Shown: piece after piece, positions 1 to 8,951 of the stretch
How the letters are laid out: every line of letters starts with the position of its first letter
Numbering within the stretch: the stretch's first letter is position 1
Source: Bathynomus jamesi
Taxonomy: Eukaryota; Arthropoda; Malacostraca; Isopoda; Cirolanidae
Assembly: GCA_023014485.1 (NCBI GenBank)
Contig: JAJOZX010002710.1
Coordinates: 406,001-470,000, forward strand
DNA: 64,000 bases
Direction: 5' to 3'
Notes under the pieces: model-generated
Seen by the model: the letters and a program-made list of their open reading frames with translations, nothing else
Told to the model about the DNA's origin: nothing
The model's database searches: none
Translations under genes and position numbers: made by a program

Positions 1-144
1 ATAAGTAGAATTTAATTGGCTTCAAATTATATTTTAAAATACGCGTAAATATTTGTAGAAGTAATAAGAATGATAAAATTAATATCTGGAGTCAGTGGTG
101 ATTTCTGCTCGAATAGCTTGTAGAAGGATAATCCCTCCTCGACC

Positions 145-204
145 CGAAAAAGGTCCCTAGAGACCTTTTTCGTTCGAATCGTGTCCCTAGAGACACGATT
201 CGAA
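145..204. repeat. Two adjacent perfect hairpins with the same loop
   Basis: Two back-to-back inverted repeats. The first (145-172) has 11-nt arms (CGAAAAAGGTC and its complement), the second (173-204) has 13-nt arms (TTCGAATCGTGTC and its complement). Both enclose the same six-base loop CCTAGA, and both stems close with GTC/GAC beside the loop. No coding sequence is seen here. Function unknown; it could be a foldback remnant. Confidence 0.8.
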
Positions 205-226
205 CTGATTTAGCTTCCGCCTTTCA

Positions 227-228
<2 letters not shown>

Positions 229-267
<39 letters not shown>

Positions 268-278
268 CATGAGTTGTT

Positions 279-326
<48 letters not shown>
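229..326. repeat. (GT)n and (TA)n microsatellites
   Basis: A GT run (about 229-263) is followed by a TA run (about 282-326). Open frames reading Cys-Val or Ile-Tyr repeats here are translation artefacts. Confidence 0.95.
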
Positions 327-328
<2 letters not shown>

Positions 329-1140
329 ATTGGGGAAATCCAACTTTCTTCGTTTCTTTTAATTTCGTCATTTTTCATTTTTTTCGTCGCAGGAATAAGG
401 CTATATGTTTCATAAGTTTTCATCTCGTTTGGTGGAATTGTATCGTAAATTATCGTATTTCGAATTGTATCGTAAATGATCATTTCGTTTCGTTATTCGT
501 GAGGGCTGAATTTTGGATAACTATGTTATTTGTTTCGTTCATCTTCAAGTTTAATGAAGCTGTATTTAAATGAAGTTTCATAATTAATTGGTTTTACTGT
601 TATTTAGGAAAATTTATATTGGGAGCAAACGTTACAATAATAAGCTTATGTCGATATAGTTACCCATTGAATTGGAACTCTTTATTCACGTTTGTTATTA
701 TTTATTGAATGGTGGATAATTAGTTGGGTAACCCTTATAAAAATTTTTTCTGTCTAACGAAATAGGGTAACTTTGTTAATTCTATTAAAGCGTAATGAAA
801 GAGGCGCTTGTGTTATTTTATACGGTTGAATCTTGTATAACCATATAAATATATATTGTGGTATTTTATATGATTCATTAGTTTATTATATATACAAGTA
901 CATTTGGAATAACAGCCGTTATATATGTGTTACACGATTAATGGGACACATGGCGCTATCTGGAATACCTTGCGCTATCTGGCAACTCAGCCAGAATAGA
1001 GGATTATAAAAGATCGCGAAGCTGATGAAGAACCATTCCCCCCTCGGCTCCGGCCGAGTAAGGAGCTCTGCTCCTTCTATTTCTGGCCCTTTGGTAAACC
1101 CCATAGTGGCCTCTTAGGTTAGGGAAACGAAAATAAATTG
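327..1140. other. AT-rich sequence without a recognised gene
   Basis: No exon, RNA gene or complete element recognised. A short tandem similarity around 425-480 repeats the core ATTGTATCGTAAATGATC with variation. At 951-980 an 11-bp motif GCGCTATCTGG occurs twice, 22 bp apart. Confidence 0.5.
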
Positions 1141-1154
1141 GGGGAGAACTCCAC

Positions 1155-1545
1155 TCTGTCCTTCAGGTGTCTCTCTCCCTCCTTCAGCTCTCTCTCTCTC
1201 TCTCTCTCCTGCATGTATCTTCCTCCTTCAGGCGTCTCTCTCTCTCCTGCATGTTTGCCTCCAGCATGTGTACTGCATGTGTGCGTACCTCCAGCATGTG
1301 TACCTACTGCATGTGTACTCCTGCATGTGTGCGTATGTGTGTACCTCCAGCATGTGTACCTCTTGCATGTGTACCTATCCTCTCTCCTTCAGGCGTCTCT
1401 CCCTCCTACAGGCGTATCTCTCTTCTTCAGCTCTCTCTCTCTCTCTCTCCTTCAGGCGTCTCTCCCTCCTACAGGCATCTCTCTCTTCTTCAGCTCTCTC
1501 TCTCCTTCAGCTGCCTCTCTCTCTCCTTCAGGCGTCTCTCTCACC
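1155..1545. repeat. CT-rich compound minisatellite
   Basis: Irregular tandem units built on CTCTCTCCTTCAGGCGTCTC alternate with a block of units built on CCTCCAGCATGTGTAC (about 1255-1380). Strong strand asymmetry (pyrimidine on +). Open frames here are low complexity and are not credible proteins. Confidence 0.85.
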
Positions 1546-1699
1546 TTGGCTCAGCCAACTGGCTGATTCTGGCTGATTAGGAGCCTATAAAACAACGCCA
1601 GCCCGGCTGGAAGTCTTAGTGTGCACTTGGCTCCTGCCAGGTGAACACCTCTCCTCCTTTCTCTCCTCCTCCTTCTTTCTCTTGGGGGATAACGCCGCC

Positions 1700-1800
1700 T
1701 CCAAGTTCCCCCCCCACCCCCCTTTCCCCGACACCCTTTGCAACAACCCCCCTTCCCCCCTTTGCAACAACCCCCTCCCCCTTTGCAACATTACATAATA
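1700..1800. repeat. C-rich tandem repeat
   Basis: Three degenerate units of CCCTTTGCAACA spaced by C6-C8 runs. The minus strand has many G runs, so G-quadruplex formation is plausible (inference). Confidence 0.7.
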
Positions 1801-1841
1801 ACCTGCAACATTCCTGCACTCTTCCCTTTTGCGGCTATACT

Positions 1842-2048
1842 ACTGATGCCGAACGTTGTTTTAGTACTCTGGAGCGCATAAAAACACTTTTAAGAAATTA
1901 AATGTCACAAGATAGATTAAACGCTTTTGCTGTTGTTGTTTTGTCTATACATAAGGACTACATAACAGAAATTCCACAATTTAATCAAAAGGTCATTGAA
2001 AAATATGCTCAAAGCAAAAATAGAAGAGGAGAGTATTTATACAAATAA
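1842..2048 (+). pseudogene. hAT transposase C-terminal remnant
   Basis: The + frame from 1842 reads the hallmark hAT C-terminal dimerisation motif: TDAERCFSTLERIKTLLRN, then after an in-frame TAA (1899-1901) it continues MSQDRLNAFAVVVLSIHKD to a final stop at 2046-2048. In intact hAT proteins this region reads (S/N)ERxFSxLxRIKxxLRxTMxxxRL, so the internal stop replaces the residue before the conserved Met. Only this last ~68-residue piece is present. The rest of the transposase and the terminal repeats were not found, so this is a dead fragment. The relation to hAT is secure from the motif; the subfamily is not assigned. Confidence 0.75.
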
Positions 2049-2196
2049 ATATGAGTATACTGTATAGTGTATACAGTATACACATTATTTTATTACATAA
2101 AACACAATGCTTACTTACCTACTGACCCTGGACCCACTTGTTCATATGACCACGAGCAGCCACTCTATATATATACATTATACATACGAGTATATA

Positions 2197-2601
2197 CCGA
2201 ATGTTCCAAAAGTCAGTTTATCGAAGAAAATGTTCTCCTAAGGTGAGTTTACTACGAAGAAAAAAACTTGTTTCATAAATATATTTACAAAACATACGAA
2301 AACAAAGAAAAAAAATCTCTGAAACATATTTACAAAATATGAGAATAGTTCTGGTTACAATAACTGTTCAAAATGTCGTCAATGTTGTTCGATGCACATC
2401 TTGTATCTGTCAACGGTTGACCGGTAAATTGCTTTACATAGTTCCTTATCATTGCTTAAGAGCTGGAATTCTTCACAAATGTAGTCTTTAAGGTCCTGAA
2501 GACATGCTGGCTTTTTGCTGTAAAAAAAAGTTGTGTCAATGTTTAGAATAATCATCAGGAGAAAACATTTTCCCCGGTAAACTGACTTTTGGGACACCTT
2601 G
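2197..2601 (-). mobile_element. Short mariner-type relic with inverted repeats and TA duplication
   Basis: Inverted ends share the core CCCAAAAGTCAGTTTA (left copy TTCCAAAAGTCAGTTTA, right copy on the minus strand) and are bordered by TA on both sides. The interior on the minus strand (about 2390-2490) keeps a fragment resembling the C-terminus of IS630/mariner transposases (DLKDYICEEF... CKAIYRSTVDRYKMCIEQH). The catalytic region is gone, so the 405-bp element is non-autonomous. Confidence 0.65.
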
Positions 2602-2603
2602 TA

Positions 2604-2645
<42 letters not shown>
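2604..2645. repeat. (TA)n microsatellite
   Basis: Uninterrupted AT alternation between two mariner-type relics. Confidence 0.9.
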
Positions 2646-2646
<1 letters not shown>

Positions 2647-2664
2647 AATTTTAAATATAATATA

Positions 2665-3344
2665 CAGGGTGTCTACAAAGTCCTGTTCCGTTTTTAAAAT
2701 TTTATTACAACAAAACCAAAAGAGAGAGAATAATGCAGTTTTTGCATTTTGTCGCTTAACTAATGAAGTTGTTTTCTTTATTTACAGGTTGTAATCCGAG
2801 TGTCAAGTTGCTATTGAAAGAAGCTTCAACGAAAAGGAGACTTGCGGTTTGCGGAGTCGAAATCAGTGACAATTGTTCAACGGAATTATACCGCCGTCAA
2901 TATGGCGAAGATCCTCCCTCCAAACCCAGCATTAGGAGGTGGTTTTGCAAGTTTCGGGAGACAGGAAGTGTGATTGACTCGCCAACACTCGTCCAAAAGA
3001 CGTTCCAACGCAGCCCTAGAAAGTCTTTTCGTCGTGCCTCAAGTGAACTGCAGCTACCAAGATCAATGGTACATAAAGTTGTACACAAGAGATTCCATCT
3101 TTATGCGTATAAAGTGCAAATAGTCCAAGCTTTACAAACCAGATTACACATTGAGCTTTCTCTTGTGTGTAGTCGCCATTTTCGTTCAAGTTTCTATCAA
3201 TAGCAACTTCACACTCAGATTACAACCTGTAAATCAAGAAAAAACTTCATTAGTTAAGAAAATGCAAAAAACTGCGTTATTCTATCTCTTCTGGTTCTGT
3301 TGTAATAAAATTTTAAAACCGGGCAGGACTTGGTGGACACCTTG
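2665..3344 (+). mobile_element. Deleted Tc1/mariner-type element with long inverted repeats
   Basis: Flanked by TA (2663-2664 and 3345-3346). Ends begin CAGGGTGTC / GACACCTTG, and inverted similarity extends for over 100 bp, including a TGCAGTTTTTGCATTTT-like stretch and a TTACAGGTTGTAAT-like stretch. Between the arms (about 2820-3130, + strand) lies the N-terminal helix-turn-helix region of an IS630/mariner transposase of the type with YRRQYGEDPPSKPSIRRW, then RSPRKSFRRASSEL and HKRFHLYAYKVQ. The whole DDE/D catalytic part is missing. This is a non-autonomous deletion derivative. Confidence 0.75.
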
Positions 3345-3441
3345 TATATACAGTATATTATGTTTCCCAAATGTCATGCATTAAAATTATTTCATATTTT
3401 TACATATTATCGTGGAGAATAGGTCAATCAATCAATATATA

Positions 3442-3446
<5 letters not shown>

Positions 3447-3501
<55 letters not shown>

Positions 3502-3503
3502 GC

Positions 3504-3541
<38 letters not shown>
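3447..3541. repeat. (TA)n/(GT)n microsatellites
   Basis: TA run about 3447-3484 followed by GT runs to 3541, just upstream of the first oxidase exon. Confidence 0.95.
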
Positions 3542-3542
<1 letters not shown>

Positions 3543-3613
3543 GGCGTGCGTAATAAAGCATGAAATAACTATACAAATCAAGGAACTCCATGACTATATA
3601 ATTTATTTTCCAG

Positions 3614-3801
3614 GAAAGGTTTCTTTTACTTGGAGGAACAATTTTGGAAGAGTGGTCTGTGCAGACAATTTCGATTGACGCTCACGGTTTTGTTCTTCTG
3701 AAAGGGAAAAAAGGAATCATGAAAGCAAAGTTCCTCATCATCTGCGCGGGACCTTGGTCTTCTCAGCTTCTCGAATCACTGGGTATCCGCTTACCTCTCA
3801 G
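3614..3801 (+). CDS. PIPOX: Exon of a PIPOX-like FAD-dependent sarcosine/pipecolate oxidase
   Basis: A 188-bp exon between a pyrimidine-rich acceptor (TTATTTTCCAG, ending 3613) and a GT donor at 3802. Read from 3614 it is fully open: ERFLLLGGTILEEWSV, then an IDAHGFVLLKGKKGIMKAKF segment, then LIICAGPWSSQLLESLGIRLPL. The (V/I)xxAGPW followed by a Leu-Gly-Ile-x-Leu-Pro segment is typical of the DAO fold in monomeric sarcosine oxidase and peroxisomal sarcosine/pipecolate oxidase (established family knowledge). In that family the region follows the FAD-binding N-terminus; the enzyme oxidises sarcosine or L-pipecolate and is peroxisomal. The exon ends in phase 2 and joins the exon at 12976. Upstream exons, with the N-terminal dinucleotide-binding motif, were not found in this window, nor any further 3' exon. 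The related mitochondrial DAO paralogues are the main alternative. Confidence 0.78.
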
Positions 3802-4244
3802 GTAATTAGGTACCATATACCGTAAGTATGAATAACATCCAAAGAATAAACTTCGTTCACCCGTAGAAGAAGTTAAAAGGTCTTCAACAACACTTAAAAC
3901 GAGAGTGTTGCTTTAGTGTCCTTGAACATGTAAAAAGCCTACGTTAAATTTCTATCTCTTTGTAATCCTCATAGATCTATAATTCAATTTCCACACTTCC
4001 ATTGCATAAACCATAAAAAAATTCCTCATCCGTTACTGCTCCGCATTCACACGTCATGTTGCGAGAATGAACTTAATTTAACTAAATATAAAATAAACAG
4101 TTCATATTATATACAGTATATTCAATTATTTCATGACAAGTTTCTATATTTTTAATATAAAAATATTACACTGAAACCGATGAATTTGTAAATATTAATT
4201 ATTTATTAAATTGAGGTTGCAAAATTTAATATATACATATATAT

Positions 4245-4890
4245 ACTAGCTGAGGTACCCGGCGTTGCCCGGGGTAAATTTCACATTGCTGTTGCATGTC
4301 GTTCACGGTTAGCTTCAAGGCGTGATTGTCTTTCTTGGGGTGTTTCTCTTGCTCTGGTAGCTGCTACACTTTCTCGGACAGCTTCAAGACGTGATTGTCT
4401 TTCTTGCAGTGTTTCTCTTGCTCTGATAGCTGCTACACTTTTTCGGACAGCTTCAAGACGTGATTGTCTTTCTTGGAGGTTTTCTCTTGCTCTCGTAGCT
4501 GCTACACTTTCTCGGACAGCTTCAAGACGTGCCAAATTTGGTAGCTCTAGGTCAAACGGTTTGAAGTCGTCCTAAAAAATAATTATATGTGAAGCTCAAG
4601 ATTTTCATGACTGTGTTCTTTTCTATAGTTTTATTGACAAAATAATTAGTCATGAAAATGTTAAGATTCAGAAGTATTGACAATGTGAAGCTCAAAATTT
4701 TCACGGCTGCGTTCTTTTCTGTAGTTTAATCGCGGTGCTGGGGCCTTCGGGCCCAGTAATTTTAATTATTTAATTTATTAATATTCTTCATCCCATAAGA
4801 GGTTCCCGTGTCAAATTTGGTAGCTCTAGGTCAAACGGTTTGCGCTTGCATAAAGGACAGACAAACAGACAGGCGAAAATATATAATAGA
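4245..4890. repeat. Dispersed repeat, copy 1 (starts TGAGGTACCCGGCGTTGCCC)
   Basis: Starts with TGAGGTACCCGGCGTTGCCC and ends with a GACAGACA-rich tract and GCGAAAATATATAATAGA. The middle has blocks common to all copies in this intron: GAAGCTCAAGATTTTCATG, TTCTTTTCTATAGTTTTATTG, GGTGCTGGGGCCTTC and TTTGGTAGCTCTAGGTCAAA. Copies differ in which blocks they keep. I cannot assign a class; the STPR-coding segment at 4281-4535 hints at a Helitron source. Confidence 0.6.
4281..4535 (-). pseudogene. STPR-repeat coding fragment (Helitron-associated type)
   Basis: On the minus strand a 69-bp unit is repeated about three and a half times. It translates as the 23-residue unit RLEAVRESVAATRARETPQERQS with small changes. 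A 23-residue Arg/Glu-rich tandem unit is the definition of the STPR (score-and-three peptide) repeat, known from FMBP-1-type DNA-binding proteins and often found at the N-terminus of proteins encoded by Helitron-type elements (established knowledge). Here it lies inside the dispersed repeat and no Rep/helicase sequence adjoins it, so it is a relic. The frame is open through the repeat, so decay is recent or the repeat is under concerted change. Assignment to a Helitron is inference. Confidence 0.6.
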
Positions 4891-4896
4891 AATATA

Positions 4897-5800
4897 CAGG
4901 GCGTCCCAAAAAAATGTATACACACTTTAAATAATTATAAAGGCAGTGTTTATTAAAATACATTTCATTTTCAAAATGTAATAGAATCTACAGACATTAT
5001 TTAATTGTTTTGTCAACGCCTGTTTTCAAACTGACGTCCGTTCTGGTCCAGGCACTGCTGATAACGCGAAGCAAGGAATCGCAAACATCACGAAACATTT
5101 CGTTTGGTATTTGTGTGCATTCTCGTTCAATGGCTGCTCTCAATTCAGCGACTGTTGCAGGTTTTATAGCGTAGACTTTGTCTTTTAAGTATCCCCATAA
5201 AAAAAGTCTAGTGGTGTGAGGTCTGGTGAACGCGGAGGGTATTCTACGAAACCCCTTCGTCCAATCCACATCCACATCGTGCCAAGTACCACTCGCAATA
5301 CTCCACTCTTCGGTCCGGATCATCTTCATTAATAGCATGGACTAATCTTGGAATGTAACTTTTCCATTGACAGCGCTTCAAAATGCGTTGGACAGACGAT
5401 TCTGAAATTCCTACCTCACGACTCGCTTGCCGCACAGATTTTCTTGGACTTTGGTGATACGTTTCCAGTACTCTTTCTTGCTTTGTGGGGCTTGTCGATG
5501 TCCGTGGTCTTCCGGAACGCTTCTTGTGGACATTCTGAACAGTTCCATCGGCTTCAAACTTATCTCTAATTCGAGTGATGGTAAGTCGCGTTGGTGGATC
5601 TGTTTGAAACTCCCTCCTAAACTGTCTTTGCACTTCAACTGCGTTTTCACACTTCCAGTAGCATTTTAGAATGAATTTCCTTTGTTCAAAGCTTAGTCTG
5701 ACTGCCATTATTAATTCTAATGGGTTTAACTTGGAAAGAAAGAAACATCAATTGAGCTATCAGCTGTTGAAGTGTGTATACATTTTTTTGGGACGCCCTG
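4897..5800 (-). mobile_element. Internally deleted mariner element
   Basis: Flanked by TA (4895-4896, 5801-5802). Inverted repeats begin CAGGGCGTCCCAAAAAAATG and agree for about 30 bp. The 904-bp length is short for a full mariner (about 1.3 kb), in line with the missing catalytic core. Inserted immediately after one copy of the dispersed repeat and followed by another copy. Confidence 0.85.
4997..5708 (-). pseudogene. Mariner-type transposase with the catalytic middle deleted
   Basis: From the ATG at 5708 the minus strand encodes a good N-terminal DNA-binding half: [20 protein letters not shown], then [17 protein letters not shown], then [19 protein letters not shown] and the [19 protein letters not shown] segment that normally precedes the first catalytic Asp. 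It then jumps, with a frame change near 5250-5330, to the C-terminal tail: HTTRLFLWGYLKDKVYAIKP followed by ATVAELRAAIERECTQIP, ending 4997. The region that should carry the first two catalytic Asp residues is absent. The protein is therefore inactive, though the element could have been moved in trans. Confidence 0.8.
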
Positions 5801-5814
5801 TATATATATATATA

Positions 5815-6436
5815 TACTAGGTGAGGTACCCGGCGTTGCCCAGGTTAATTGAATGTCCGGTTAGGTCAACTGAATGCCCTCCAAAACCCACTCACCCCCC
5901 TTTATGCAACTTGGGGCTAACCCCCTCCCCATTACCCCACCCCTCCCCTATTACCCCAACCCCTCCCCATTACCCCACCCTCCCCCATTACCCCACCCCT
6001 CTCCTCCACTTACCCCCACCCCCCCACCCTTCCACCATTACTGCCCGGGATAAATTTGACAAACAGACAGGCTAAACTACAGAAAAGAACGCAGCCGTGA
6101 AAATTTTGATCTTCACATCGTGTCAAGATTTCTGAATCTGATCAGATATCCCCCAAAACCCCCCTGACCAAATAACTGAACTCCCAATTACTGTCGGTTC
6201 AATTATTTGGTCAATAAAACTATAGAAAAGAACACAGTTATGAAAATCTAGAGCTTCACGTTGCCGCCCGTAATACAAACAGACAAGCTGACCGACTCTG
6301 TGTTGACATTCCTCATCCCATAAGAGGTTCTCGTGCCAAATTTGGTAGCTCTAGGTCAAACGGTTTGCGCTTGCATAAAGGACAGACAGACATACAGACA
6401 GACAGACAGACAGAAAGGCGAAAATATATAATAGAT
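5815..6436. repeat. Dispersed repeat, copy 2, with a C-rich tandem insert
   Basis: Same start (GAGGTACCCGGCGTTGCCCA) and same end (GACAGACAGACAGAC then GGCGAAAATATATAATAGA) as copy 1. Between 5880 and 6035 it carries a CCCCATTACCCCACCCCTCC-type tandem repeat giving many G4-capable runs on the minus strand. Confidence 0.65.
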
Positions 6437-6588
6437 TAAAGATTTCATGGTGTTATTCTGTTGGTTCAGTGAACAATACAATTTGAGTGAAAACAGTAGC
6501 AATTACTGCCTAAAATTTTTAAACAAGAGAAAGTATTTGCATAAAATTTTTTTTTTCAGTTTTGCTTTGCAGGACCATTATTTACCTT

Positions 6589-6590
<2 letters not shown>

Positions 6591-6624
<34 letters not shown>

Positions 6625-6642
6625 TGTATATATATATATATA
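6591..6642. repeat. (TA)n microsatellite
   Basis: Alternating TA broken once by CTG. The stretch 6437-6590 before it has no recognised feature. Confidence 0.9.
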
Positions 6643-6646
6643 CGTA

Positions 6647-7099
6647 AACCCTCGATAAGTCGGACTATATAGGGCTCTAGCCAGTCCGACTCATTGAAAA
6701 GTCCGATTCATCGCGAATTACCTTAATTACCCCCCCCCCCCCCCTATTTATCCCTAAAGAGGCATAAATACTCTCTAACCTTTTAAGTTTGATTAATGAG
6801 AGTCTAATACAATGTTCAAAATAAACAAAATAAACATTAAAAAACAATAAAACTTTGTTTCACTTACCGTTGCTGGAATTATTTTGAGCGCGAAACAAAA
6901 AATTTTATTGTTTACCTTTTCGTACAATACAGTATTAAAAAACACTTCACTTAGTAAAAGAAACAAAATAATAATGGCACTTGACATAGGAAATAAAACA
7001 CTTCTCTCAGTAAAATAAACAAAAGAATAATAGCACTTGACAGAGGACAAAGTCCGACTCATCCCGAATTCCGACTCATCGAAGTCCGACTTATCGAGG

Positions 7100-7100
<1 letters not shown>
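6647..7100. mobile_element. MITE with CCTCGATAAGTCGGACT ends (pogo/Tigger-like)
   Basis: Left end CCTCGATAAGTCGGACTA, right end its complement AAGTCCGACTTATCGAGG, followed by TA. Subterminal repeats of TCCGACTCATCG occur at both ends. Ends of this type and a TA target are usual in pogo/Tigger-group elements (inference). A tandem duplication of about 60 bp lies at 6940-7045. The minus-strand open frame inside is hydrophobic low-complexity and not credible. Confidence 0.65.

Positions 7101-7143
<43 letters not shown>
7101..7143. repeat. (TA)n microsatellite
   Basis: AT alternation broken once by GT, between the MITE and the next dispersed repeat copy. Confidence 0.9.
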
Positions 7144-8608
7144 CTGGATGTTTTTGCCCGCGCTGCTAGGCTTATATGCTACATAATCAAGTTGTTTTTA
7201 GTATTTTGTATTTTCTGAAGGTAATTTTAGTTTTGTAAAGCCATTTCTATAGCTGTTATTCCCAGCACATGCTTGGGGTGGGCTGATTGTATTAAATTTG
7301 AAGCTTAAGATTTTCATGGCTGCATTCTTTTCTATAGTTTTATTGACAAAATAATTGAACCGACAGTAATTTGGGGACATGCACCCCGACCCAATTACTG
7401 GGAGTTCAACTATTTGGTCAATAAAACTATAGCCATGAAAATCTTGAGTTTCATAAACCTTGACACAATGTGAAGCTCAAGATTTTTATGGCTGCGTTCT
7501 TTTCTGTAGTTTTATCGCGGTGCTGGGGCCTTCAGGCCCAGTAATTGGTGTGGGGGGGGGGGCTGGTCACATATTTTTGTTCATTACTTATCATCCCCAT
7601 CCACCATACTAAGTTTGATCGAAATCGGTTCAGAAACGTAAAAGTTTTTTCTGCGGACAGACAGACAGACACATTTTAGGTGAATTATAGTAGTAACTAG
7701 CATACCCGACCGTCTTGCAGACAGTTTTTTTTTAGGTAAATATGCCGATGCGTAGAACCATAATCCATTACATAGCATACCCGCTAGACCGCCGTGCTGG
7801 GGTCTTTGAAAATTGTAGCAACAAATTTTCTTTTTTATTATTATTACGGGCGGCAATGTGAAGCTCAAGATTTTCATGACTGCCTAATTTTCTATAGTTT
7901 TATTGACCAGCTAATTGAACCGACAGTAACTGGGGGGGGGGGGGGGGGGGGGGTTCAATTATTTGATCAATAAAACTATCGCCATGAAAATCTTAAGTTT
8001 CACAAATCTTGACACAATGTGAAGTTCAAGATTTTTAGGGCTGCGTTCTTTGCTATAGTTTTATCACGGTGCTGGGGCCTTCTGGCCCAGTAATTGGGGG
8101 GGAGGGGCTGGTCACACATATATTTTCGTTCATTACTCATCACCCCTATCCACCATACGAAGTTTGGTCGAAATTGGTTCAGACACGTAAAAAAATTTTC
8201 TGCGGACAGACAGACAAAGAGGGAGACACACATTTGCTGAATTAAAGTCGTAACTAGCAAAAATACCCGTCCTACGGGCGGGATATTCTCTAAGCAAGTT
8301 AGAGTTTAATATTTACAATTAGCTCACGAATCACTTAAATTTTAAATGCCGCTTCACAGATTTTACTTGAAGCTCACAAAGCAGTTAAATTTCAAATACA
8401 ACTTGTCACATTTCATTTACTTATCATGGTTTCCGATGTGTAGCTAAAATTTTTGTTGGCTACATTCTTTTCTAAATTTTTTCACCAACTTGATTTTTAA
8501 ATAAAACTATAATCCTGAAAATCTTAAGTTTCACAAATCTTGACACAATGTGAAGCTTAAGATTTTCATGGCTTCGTTTTTACCTATAGTTTTATTGTGG
8601 TGCAGGGG
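7144..8608. repeat. Dispersed repeat, composite of several copies
   Basis: At least three partial copies in tandem. The recurrent blocks GAAGCTCAAGATTTTCATG, TTTATCGCGGTGCTGGGGCC and the pair CCATACTAAGTTTGATCGAA / CAGACAGACAGACA each appear two or three times. A G run of 21 lies at about 7931-7951. At 8262-8282 there is a small hairpin CCCGTCCTACGGGCGGG. The 3.4-kb transposon starting at 8609 is inserted in the GGTGCTGGGGCC block. Confidence 0.6.
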
Positions 8609-8914
8609 TAGGCCTGTTCAAAAATCAACTTTTTCTTATTTTCATAGGTTTCTGTACATTTTCCCATGCTTTTTTACCTGAAAAAGCCGAAAATCACAAC
8701 TATTTTGACCTAGGATGTTGGGAAGCATTGCCGCATGGAGCTTTAAATTTTCTGCCTTGAAATCGGCCAAAGCGCCAATTCCGGGGTCCCTTGAATTATG
8801 TTTTGCACTTTAACTTTTGATCTAAACAAGATAGAGCAACAAATTAGGTATCAAATGAAAGAGCATAAAATTAATAAATAATAATGATAATAATAATAAT
8901 AATAATAAATAAAT

Positions 8915-8951
<37 letters not shown>

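Noticed and set aside
187..573. Open frames reading Ile-Tyr and Cys-Val repeats
   Set aside because: They are translations of TA and GT microsatellites. The same applies near 3412-3678, 6447-6647, 45396-45614 and 62552-62752.
1138..1901. Ser/Leu- and Pro-rich open frames on both strands
   Set aside because: Produced by CT-rich and C-rich tandem DNA; no codon or domain signal.
6793..7062. 89-codon hydrophobic open frame on the minus strand
   Set aside because: Lies within the pogo-like MITE and its tandem duplication; AT-driven composition.
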